DNA from: an uncultured Chloroflexaceae bacterium
Lineage (GTDB): Bacteria; Chloroflexota; Chloroflexia; Chloroflexales; Chloroflexaceae
Direction of reading: 5' to 3'
Assembly: GCA_937141995.1 (NCBI GenBank)
Contig: CAKZQX010000994.1
Location: forward strand, 1-5,323
DNA length: 5,323 nucleotides
Shown here: piece after piece, positions 1-4,622 of the stretch
How the letters are laid out: the number at the start of each line of letters is the position of its first letter
How positions within the stretch are numbered: the stretch's first letter is position 1
Notes under the pieces: generated by a model
Databases searched by the model: none
What the model was told of the DNA's origin: nothing
The model's input: only the letters and a program-made list of their open reading frames with translations
Position numbers and translations under genes: made by a program

Positions 1-68
1 GCGCCGGAAGTTATTCCCAGCCGGCTTCCCCACCTGACGCTGGCCCAGGTATTTGATGCCCTGAGTTA

Positions 69-71
69 TTA
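69..71. repeat. TTA target-site duplication, left copy
   Basis: TTA lies immediately left of the element and is repeated at 245-247 on the right. A 3-bp match alone would be weak. It is supported because deleting one copy with the element gives an uninterrupted, family-consistent DUF433 sequence (ALSYY). Confidence 0.75.
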
Positions 72-87
72 GAGACTGTCTGAAAAG
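72..87. repeat. Left terminal inverted repeat of the MITE
   Basis: GAGACTGTCTGAAAAG is the left end of the element. It matches the inverted right end (229-244) at 15 of 16 positions; the difference is A75 against C at the equivalent base on the right. It directly abuts the TTA target copy at 69-71. Confidence 0.88.
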
Positions 88-145
88 ATGATTCGCGTCG
101 GTCCCACGGCATGCTGGGTGCTCTGAGACACCGGACAGCGCCCCA

Positions 146-198
146 GGAGTCCCGGCTTCAGCCGGTGTGTGGCCGGAACCGGCTGAAGCCGGGACTCC
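146..198. repeat. Perfect 21-bp inverted repeat (hairpin) inside the MITE
   Basis: The left arm 146-166 and right arm 178-198 are exact reverse complements, separated by 11 nt (167-177). Each arm contains the motif AGTCCCGGCTTCAGCC or its complement. As RNA this is a very stable GC-rich stem. With no U-tract after it, it is not a canonical intrinsic terminator, although it could slow transcription or protect RNA. The motif has the look of a dispersed intergenic repeat, which cannot be tested from this window. Confidence 0.85.
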
Positions 199-228
199 CG
201 CTCCGGGGCCGTAGCCCCATGACCAACC

Positions 229-244
229 CTTTTCAGACAGGCTC
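229..244. repeat. Right terminal inverted repeat of the MITE
   Basis: CTTTTCAGACAGGCTC is the reverse complement of the left end with one mismatch. It is followed at once by the second TTA copy at 245-247, after which the DUF433 reading frame continues. Confidence 0.88.
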
Positions 245-247
245 TTA
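245..247. repeat. TTA target-site duplication, right copy
   Basis: This is the second copy of the TTA target next to the right inverted repeat. Together with 69-71 it gives a 3-bp duplication of TNA type. Confidence 0.75.
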
Positions 248-331
248 TAGCGATCACCAGGACGAAATTAACTCTTACATTGAACGCAATCGTATTCCCG
301 ATGAGTTGATTGATCCGCTGGTTAAAGCTGA

Positions 332-477
332 ATGAGCCGATTGTTCGCAGTAACTGGAGGTTTCTTCAACTGACCGGAACGACTGTTTTTGTCGATCTAC
401 CCGAGTATTACATCAAAGAGGTTGAGCGTATTGTCGGCATCCTGGTGCATATGGTCCGGGACGCCCAGCCGGCTTGA
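332..477 (+). pseudogene. Possible degraded coding remnant after the antitoxin gene
   Basis: An ATG at 332 overlaps the DUF433 stop (ATGA), the arrangement expected for a toxin partner gene. That frame gives only MSRLFAVTGGFFN before TGA at 371-373. A different frame (codon phase of 391) is open from 310 to TGA at 475-477 and reads NWRFLQLTGTTVFVDLPEYY followed by IKEVERIVGILVHMV. This looks protein-like, with alternating hydrophobic and charged residues, but it has no convincing start. The switch of frame suggests a decayed gene or a frameshift rather than two real genes. The family is not recognised. A DUF5615-type toxin would be expected here by context, but the visible residues do not clearly match it. 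Confidence 0.28.
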
Positions 478-493
478 TCTGTCTTTCCGCCTA

Positions 494-510
494 TCTCACT
501 TCTCACTTCT
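494..510. repeat. Heptamer tandem repeat TCTCACT
   Basis: TCTCACT occurs twice in succession (494-500 and 501-507), followed by a partial TCT. It is short, but similar in style to the other intergenic mini-repeats in the window (1939-1966 and 1987-2019). Confidence 0.5.
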
Positions 511-598
511 CCGTTCATTACCCGCTGATCAAATGACACGCGTTACACGGTCACTGACCCGACAGGGAATGTCGCCTCCGGCAGGGCGGAAAATCTCT

Positions 599-649
599 TT
601 CTTTTTCACAAAAATGTTGCACAAAGTTCAACATTTTTGTGAAAAAGAA
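599..649. repeat. Perfect 21-bp AT-rich inverted repeat with 9-nt spacer
   Basis: The left arm 599-619 ends in CACAAAAATGTTG and the right arm 629-649 begins CAACATTTTTGTG. They are exact reverse complements around the 9-nt spacer CACAAAGTT (620-628). The block is strikingly AT-rich against GC-rich surroundings and lies about 110 bp upstream of the -10 element. It could be a large operator, a cruciform or hairpin, or a tiny palindromic mobile repeat. It is a poor intrinsic terminator because the stem is AT-rich and no T-tract follows it on either strand. Confidence 0.85.
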
Positions 650-732
650 TAAAGTACCATGCTGCCGCAGGCGAATCTGCCTTGCATCTGGTCAAACGCT
701 CAGTTTGAACGTCCACCGCGCACGTCCTGTCA

Positions 733-763
733 ATGACGCATCGCGCAACGCCTGTGGTATAAT
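733..763 (+). promoter_or_regulatory. Probable sigma-70-type promoter with extended -10
   Basis: A perfect TATAAT lies at 758-763, preceded by TGG (755-757), which gives the extended -10 pattern TGnTATAAT. The best -35 candidate is weak: ATGACG at 733-738 with a 19-bp spacer. Transcription would begin near 769-771, leaving a leader of about 70 nt before the ATG at 840. It is the only good promoter seen upstream of the respiratory cluster and probably drives the whole set. Confidence 0.65.
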
Positions 764-820
764 GCGCTCCCAGTGCATACCAGCAGCGTAGTAGACGTAA
801 TTCAGATGACCGGATCTTGC

Positions 821-826
821 TGAGGT
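821..826 (+). promoter_or_regulatory. Candidate ribosome binding site for the large subunit gene
   Basis: TGAGGT at 821-826 is the only purine-rich, Shine-Dalgarno-like stretch before the ATG at 840. The 13-nt gap to the start is longer than usual, so initiation may be modest. The start is supported mainly by the protein: YTLALGPF at the N terminus aligns with the usual beginning of group 4 large subunits. Confidence 0.4.
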
Positions 827-839
827 CCGACGAGTTGTT

Positions 840-1916
840 ATGAGCTATACCCTGGCGCTTGGACCATTTGATGCCAACTGGCGCGGCCCGTTACGGCTGG
901 TGCTGACTATCGAGGGCGATGTTGTCACCGATGTGGCCTACGAAGCGGGCTATAACGAGCGCGGTTGTGCCGAACGTATTCCGCGTCTCAATCTGGAACA
1001 GGCGCTGCACCTGGTTTCGCGTATCTGTGGCAGCGACTCACATGCGCACACGCTGGCCTTCTGTCAGGCGTTGGAGGCGCTGCTGGGGCTGACAGTGCCG
1101 GAACGGGCCGCTTACCTGCGCTGTGCCGTGGCGGAACTTGAGCGCCTGATCGCGCATTTGTCGGCACTGACGACATTGTTTGACATGCTGGGCCAGGCAC
1201 GCTATGCTGACCGGCTGCGGAAGTTGAGTGAAGGCGCGCATCAGGCGATGCTGCTGCTGACCGGCACGCGCAGCCTACCCAATATCTGCCTGCCCGGTGG
1301 TGTGCGGCAGGATCTGGAAGATGAGCAGCGTAGCGAACTGCTGACGGTGCAGGCCAAACTGAACCGCCGCCTCTTCAGCCTGATTGATCGCGCGATTGAT
1401 GAACGCGCGCTGCTGGCACGTACGGTCAATGTTGGCGCAATCTCGACAACCGCAGCGGCACAGTTCGGGTTGCGTGGTCCGCTGGGGCGGGGCTCCGGCC
1501 TGACTGCCGACCTGCGGCTGGAGCAACCCTACGCTGCGTATGAACAACTCACGGTGCGGTTGGTGGTGCAGGATGGCGGTGATGTCTATGCCCGGCTGGT
1601 GGTTTTGCTGCTTGAGGCGCTTGAGAGTGGCAAACTGGTTGAGCAGGCCATCGAGCGACTGCCTACGGGTGACTGGCAGGGCGCGTTGCCCAACACCCTG
1701 GTCGCCGGTAGCGCCGAAGCTGCGGTGGAGTCGCCGCATGGACTGTTGCAGTACCGACTGGAGAGCGATGGACGACGAATCACGGGCGCGGTGATCGATC
1801 CGCCGCATCAGCTTGATCGCTTACTGGCGCGTACGCTGCTTATCGGTGCGCTGCTCGATAATGTCCCGTTGATTGTCAGTTCGACCGATCCGTGTATCGC
1901 CTGTGCTGAATGTTAA
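840..1916 (+). CDS. Group 4 [NiFe]-hydrogenase-like large subunit (NuoD-related) with altered metal site
   Basis: This is the catalytic-type subunit of a membrane-bound hydrogenase / complex I-like enzyme, on the cytoplasmic arm. At 358 residues it is a large-subunit module without the NuoC domain fused in HyfG or HycE. Visible blocks: N-terminal GPF; GYNERG (37-42); RICGSDSHAHT (61-71); VPERAAYLRCAVAELERLIAHL (86-108); LPGGVRQDL (151-159); GRGSGLTADLR (216-226) with PYAAY; GGDVYARL (246-253); ESPHG (297-301); and C-terminal DPCIACAEC (350-358). In the family the N-terminal motif is RxCGxCxxxH and the C-terminal motif DPCxxC. Here C63, C352 and C355 are kept but the second N-terminal Cys is D66. 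The usual second-shell Arg (E-A-P-R-G) is H300, and the usual HRG is E40-R41-G42. The protein stops right after C358, where the maturation protease would normally cut. It is first in the cluster, behind a good promoter. It is more likely a hydrogenase-related (Ehr/Mbx-like) subunit than an active hydrogenase; a true complex I NuoD is unlikely because DPCxxC is present. Confidence 0.9.
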   Translation: MSYTLALGPFDANWRGPLRLVLTIEGDVVTDVAYEAGYNERGCAERIPRLNLEQALHLVSRICGSDSHAHTLAFCQALEALLGLTVPERAAYLRCAVAELERLIAHLSALTTLFDMLGQARYADRLRKLSEGAHQAMLLLTGTRSLPNICLPGGVRQDLEDEQRSELLTVQAKLNRRLFSLIDRAIDERALLARTVNVGAISTTAAAQFGLRGPLGRGSGLTADLRLEQPYAAYEQLTVRLVVQDGGDVYARLVVLLLEALESGKLVEQAIERLPTGDWQGALPNTLVAGSAEAAVESPHGLLQYRLESDGRRITGAVIDPPHQLDRLLARTLLIGALLDNVPLIVSSTDPCIACAEC

Positions 1917-1936
1917 GTATCAAACGTCAGGAGTTA

Positions 1937-1993
1937 ATGGTTGACGGTTATGGGTTGACGGTTATGGGACAAGCGCTATCGTTTTATCCCTGA
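1937..1993 (+). other. Possible 18-codon leader ORF in the operon gap
   Basis: AGGAG at 1929-1933 is followed three bases later by ATG at 1937. The frame reads MVDGYGLTVMGQALSFYP and stops at TGA 1991-1993. The spacing is short for efficient initiation and the peptide is largely repeat-derived. It may be chance, or the remnant of an original translation-start region displaced by the repeat. Confidence 0.15.
1939..1966. repeat. 14-bp tandem repeat, two perfect copies
   Basis: GGTTGACGGTTATG occurs twice in direct succession (1939-1952 and 1953-1966), followed by GG. It sits between the large subunit stop and the antiporter start, inside an otherwise compact operon. It resembles dispersed intergenic mini-repeats, although only genome-wide comparison could show that. 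Confidence 0.8.
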
Positions 1994-2022
1994 CCGCTGT
2001 TCCCTGGCCCCTGACCCCTACC
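1987..2022. repeat. Pyrimidine-rich imperfect repeat tract (CCCTGACC type)
   Basis: The stretch contains CCCTGACC, CCCTGG and CCCCTGACCCCT in succession, with almost no purine runs. It runs to within two bases of the ATG at 2025, so the antiporter start has no Shine-Dalgarno sequence. Together with the 14-bp tandem it makes up most of the intergenic gap. Confidence 0.55.
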
Positions 2023-2024
2023 AT

Positions 2025-3836
2025 ATGTTTTACCTCGCACTTATCCTGTTGCTACTGGTTGCCGGCCTCTGTGTCGGATTGAGCCGGGTCGTCGCTACCC
2101 GTATTCTCGGCTTTGTATCGGCGGGAACGCTGCTGCTGGCGGGCGTCTTCCTGCTGCTCGACTGGCTGCGCGATCCGATAGCCGCCCTCGTGCCAATGTC
2201 GGTGCAGCGGTTGCTGCTCGATCCGCCACCGCTGCTCTGGATGGCGCTGGATCAGATGGTGATTTACCTGCTGCCTGAACTGAGTCCGGGGGATCTGGTG
2301 CTGGCGCTTACATTGCTGTTTGGGAGTACGCTGGCGCTCCTGGCATTGGCACTCACGCTTGCGCCAACCGTGCGCGGCTTTGGGACGCTGTTTGCCTGGT
2401 CGCTGCTCGCGCCGGCTGCCGCGATTATCGGATTGAGCGGCAACCTGCTCCTGATGCCGTTTGCCTGGTCCATGGCAGTGCTGCTGGGCTATGGCGCGGT
2501 TCGGGCCAGCGGCGCGCTCAACCGGAGCGAAACGCTGCCGCAGGGTTTGGCTATGGGGTTACTGGCGAGTGTATTGCTGCTGGGTGGATTGCTGGCAATT
2601 GAGCCGACTCTGCGCCTGGGTGAGACGCCCGGTGATCTCGCCATCGCCCTGGTTATTATCGCCAGTGTTATGCTGGCAGGCGGTGCGCCGTTTCACAACA
2701 CATTTGACGAAGCCGTGGCTGCTCCCCCGGCTCTCGGTGCGCTGTTGTACGGTATCGTCTTTCCGGTACTGGCACTCGACACACTGCTGCGGCTGGTCGA
2801 GGCGTTACCGGCGGGCCTGCCGACTGTTTGGCGCATCACTCTGATGGTGGTGGGACTCCTGAGTCTGCTGGCCTGTAGCGCGGGCGCGCTGCGTGAACAT
2901 AGTCTGCGCCGGTTACTGGGCCGGCAGGCCAGTGCGCAGGCCGGTGGTGTGATCCTGGCGGTGGGTGTGGGTGGCCCTCTGGCGGCGCTGGCTGCTCCTG
3001 TGCTGATTATCAATCTGGTCTTGACCACGCTGGCCGGCAGTCTGGCCGCAACCATCCTCGAACGCCTCACCGGGAGTGACGATTTTACCCAGACGACGGC
3101 GGTCATCCGGTTGCGAGTGCCGGGGTTGGTCTGGGGATTGGCGGCTGTATCGGCGGTTGGCCTACCGCCGCTCTGGGGGTTCTGGGGAAAGCGCTGGCTC
3201 CTGGACGCGGCGGTTGCGCAAGCACCCTGGGTTGTGCCGCCGCTGCTGGCGGCGAGTCTGCTGGCAGCAGTAACCTACCTGGGACCGCTGGCGAAGTTTC
3301 TGGGGGGGGGCACCAGCCGCCGTGCCACTATCAAAGGTGGTGAACAGCAACTTTCAGCAGACACACAGCAGCGTGCCGGACTGCAACCGGGTGATCTGCT
3401 GGTACTGTTCCTGGCATTGATGCCCCTGCTACTCCTGGGAATCCGGCCGCATCCGGCCTGGGAGAATTTGCTCCAGGCAGTACCGGGAACACCCGCAACC
3501 CTTCCCGTAAGCCCGCCGGCCCTGATCGTGAATGGAGTCGTAGGGCTTCTGGGTCTCCTGGTTTTCGGGTTGCTGCTCTGGCGTGGTTCGGCCCGCCACA
3601 CCATGCCCGACCCGGATGTGTCGCCGGTGGTGTCGGCCCCCGATGCCCTGGCGCAGAGCCTGACCTTTCTCAGCCGGTTGGGGCGTCCCGATCGGGTGTT
3701 CCAGCGCATCTGGCGTGGTCTGGAGTTCCTGAGCGATAGTATTGCGGCCGCCCTGGCACCGTTTGAGCAGCGCTACTATCTGGCCGCAATGTTTCTGGCG
3801 GTTATCAGTGTAATTGTATTAATGGCACAATCATGA
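2025..3836 (+). CDS. NuoL/M/N-type antiporter-like membrane subunit (HyfB/HyfD-like), channel residues altered
   Basis: A 603-residue, very hydrophobic protein with about 14-15 predicted membrane segments, starting at residues 2-19 and ending at 582-601. It belongs to the proton-translocating antiporter family shared by complex I (NuoL/M/N), Mrp antiporters and Hyf/Mbh hydrogenases. Landmarks: APFHNTFDEAVAAPPALGALL (221-241), equivalent to the K-x4-PFHxWLPDA..APxxxSALL block; LRRLLGRQASAQAG (294-307), equivalent to LKRLIAYSSVxxxG; and GLPPLWGFWGKRWLL (379-393), the TM12 block with K389. Several usual charged residues are missing: the TM5 Glu (FAWSM at 146-150, no Glu nearby), the TM7 Lys (L217) and the TM8 Lys (P247/V248). 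The C terminus (about 540-580) is amphipathic, followed by a last membrane segment. A run of nine G at 3302-3310 encodes part of a Gly-rich loop. No Shine-Dalgarno precedes the ATG. The next gene overlaps by 4 bp, which implies translational coupling. Confidence 0.9.
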   Translation: MFYLALILLLLVAGLCVGLSRVVATRILGFVSAGTLLLAGVFLLLDWLRDPIAALVPMSVQRLLLDPPPLLWMALDQMVIYLLPELSPGDLVLALTLLFGSTLALLALALTLAPTVRGFGTLFAWSLLAPAAAIIGLSGNLLLMPFAWSMAVLLGYGAVRASGALNRSETLPQGLAMGLLASVLLLGGLLAIEPTLRLGETPGDLAIALVIIASVMLAGGAPFHNTFDEAVAAPPALGALLYGIVFPVLALDTLLRLVEALPAGLPTVWRITLMVVGLLSLLACSAGALREHSLRRLLGRQASAQAGGVILAVGVGGPLAALAAPVLIINLVLTTLAGSLAATILERLTGSDDFTQTTAVIRLRVPGLVWGLAAVSAVGLPPLWGFWGKRWLLDAAVAQAPWVVPPLLAASLLAAVTYLGPLAKFLGGGTSRRATIKGGEQQLSADTQQRAGLQPGDLLVLFLALMPLLLLGIRPHPAWENLLQAVPGTPATLPVSPPALIVNGVVGLLGLLVFGLLLWRGSARHTMPDPDVSPVVSAPDALAQSLTFLSRLGRPDRVFQRIWRGLEFLSDSIAAALAPFEQRYYLAAMFLAVISVIVLMAQS

Positions 3837-4582
3837 GTATGCTTTCCAACCTGGCAGTGATTGGCATCGCGTTAAGCGCCGGGGTGGTGCTGTTGATGCG
3901 CGACTGGCGGATTTCATGCCCGGCACTGCTGCTAAACTATATTTTCCTGGCGATTTTCCTGGCACAGCAGCGCTTTCTCGACCCCAATGTGAATGCCGAA
4001 GTGCTGGGGATCGGGACGATTGTGGTGATCAAAGTGGTCACAGGTCTGGCTGTAACCGCCATTCTAGTGCTGACCGCACTGACTTTCTCGCGTGAGTATG
4101 GGCTGGAAGATCTGGACGAGTTTGGGTTGTCGGAGTTGCGCCGGGCGGCGCGTGCGGCCCAGCGGCAGCGCCTCAGCCAGTTGCCGCGCCTGGATGACTA
4201 TATCGTGCCCTTCTGGGCGATTGTGCTGGCCTTGCTTGCCGGCCTCACCCTGCCGCGGATCTATCCAATATCCGCGGTACGCTCGGTTGACTTTGCCTGG
4301 TACTGGTTAGGCCTGACCGGGCTGTTTACCCTGGCAACGGCGGGCGATCTGCTGAAAATCGGCCTGGGATTGCTGCTCTGCACCAGCAGCATCGATCTGC
4401 TCTACACGGCCCTGGTCAGTGGGCCGCAGGCCAGTGGCGTCGGCGTGGTTCCGCTGGCGCTGTTGAGCCTGGTGACTATTTTGCTGGCGCTGGTTGTGGC
4501 TTATCTGAGCGGCCTGTTGTACGGGCGGCTCAAAACGCTCGAATTGAATGAACTCTACCGGCAGCGAATGATGCAACGTTGA
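3833..4582 (+). CDS. HyfE-like (NuoK-related) membrane subunit
   Basis: A 249-residue membrane protein with roughly seven segments: about 6-22, 30-45, 60-84, 124-141, 153-170, 174-195 and 205-230. The sequence GDLLKIGLGLLLCTSSIDLLYTAL (171-194) has the shape of the NuoK/MrpC GxE-type helix. The NuoK Glu position seems to be Gly (G179), with D188 as the only acid inside the helix. VVIKVVTGLAVTAILVL (64-80) resembles the lysine-containing TM3 of HyfE. Between the halves lies a highly charged cytoplasmic loop (87-122) containing SELRRAARAAQRQRL. Length and position between two antiporter genes fit HyfE of hydrogenase 4 (216 residues, order hyfD-E-F). The start overlaps the previous stop as ATGA; an alternative ATG lies two codons later. 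No clear Shine-Dalgarno is present, consistent with coupling. The family call rests on topology, context and short motifs. Confidence 0.72.
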   Translation: MSMLSNLAVIGIALSAGVVLLMRDWRISCPALLLNYIFLAIFLAQQRFLDPNVNAEVLGIGTIVVIKVVTGLAVTAILVLTALTFSREYGLEDLDEFGLSELRRAARAAQRQRLSQLPRLDDYIVPFWAIVLALLAGLTLPRIYPISAVRSVDFAWYWLGLTGLFTLATAGDLLKIGLGLLLCTSSIDLLYTALVSGPQASGVGVVPLALLSLVTILLALVVAYLSGLLYGRLKTLELNELYRQRMMQR

Positions 4583-4622
4583 GGTCGGCAGATGCGCCGG
4601 CGACAGCGTTTTAGACACACAT

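Larger units (their letters stand above)
72..244. mobile_element. 173-bp MITE-like non-autonomous element
   Basis: The ends are 16-bp inverted repeats: GAGACTGTCTGAAAAG at 72-87, and its reverse complement at 229-244 with one mismatch (GAGCCTGTCTGAAAAG when read inward). Direct TTA copies flank it at 69-71 and 245-247. The insertion point is confirmed independently because removing the element plus one TTA restores a DUF433 reading frame. The interior has no credible coding sequence and is dominated by a GC-rich hairpin (146-198). GAG-type ends with a TNA target duplication resemble some IS5-family subgroups such as IS1031, so the element could be mobilised by a related transposase elsewhere in the genome. 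That family assignment is tentative. Confidence 0.88.
1..335 (+). pseudogene. DUF433-family antitoxin-like gene, 3' part, split by a MITE
   Basis: The gene starts before the window. Frame 1 reads a 23-residue tail containing LPHLTLAQVFDALSY and then hits TAG at 70-72, whose G is the first base of the inserted element. The rest of the protein resumes at 248: SDHQDEINSYIERNRIPDEL and so on, ending in VKAE and TGA at 333-335. Deleting the element (72-244) and one TTA duplicate joins the halves in frame as ALSYYSDHQDEI. The (Y)PHLTLAQV..ALSYY.DH..EI pattern is typical of the C-terminal half of DUF433 proteins, VapB-like antitoxins usually paired with a DUF5615 PIN-like toxin. That pairing is family knowledge. 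The split itself is seen directly in the sequence. The broken protein would lose its last 29 residues or so, so it is probably impaired, although the N-terminal part could still be made. Confidence 0.8.
478..732. other. Intergenic region without a supportable gene
   Basis: No credible gene was found in this stretch. It contains a short heptamer tandem (TCTCACT twice plus TCT, 494-510), a perfect AT-rich 21-bp inverted repeat (599-649) and a small dyad TCAAAC/GTTTGA (692-708). An open frame over 389-652 runs through the inverted repeat and has low-complexity Ser/Leu/Arg composition, so it is not treated as a gene. The region separates the decayed toxin-antitoxin locus from the promoter of the respiratory cluster. 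Confidence 0.6.

Noticed and set aside
599..649. Intrinsic terminator
   Set aside because: The stem is AT-rich and no T-tract follows it on either strand, so it lacks the required shape despite being a strong inverted repeat.
599..649. Rex-type redox operator (TTGTG-n8-CACAA)
   Set aside because: CACAA and TTGTG are present but point the wrong way around (CACAA first, TTGTG last) and are too far apart for a Rex site.
389..652. Open frame of 87 codons on the plus strand in the intergenic region
   Set aside because: It starts inside the remnant segment, runs through the heptamer repeat and the perfect inverted repeat, has low-complexity composition and no Shine-Dalgarno.
692..708. Small dyad TCAAAC-n5-GTTTGA upstream of the promoter as an operator
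   Set aside because: Six-base arms are within what chance allows in a region of this size and nothing else supports binding.
1275..1808. Long antisense open frame (177 codons) opposite the large subunit gene
   Set aside because: It is a shadow of strong GC-rich codon bias in a well-supported gene on the other strand; the product resembles no known family. The same applies to the antisense frames at 2693-3106, 3275-3709, 4307-4618 and 4628-5023.
840..1916. Ordinary complex I NuoD (49-kDa) subunit
   Set aside because: It keeps C63 and the DPCxxC motif, which NuoD has lost, and ends like a mature hydrogenase large subunit; the neighbours are Hyf-like.
1939..1966. CRISPR array
   Set aside because: There are only two adjacent 14-bp units with no spacers and no cas genes.
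4592..4622. Alternative upstream start (ATG 4592, after GAGG at 4581-4584) for the second antiporter gene
   Set aside because: It is 31 bases from ATG 4623 and therefore out of frame with the antiporter sequence.
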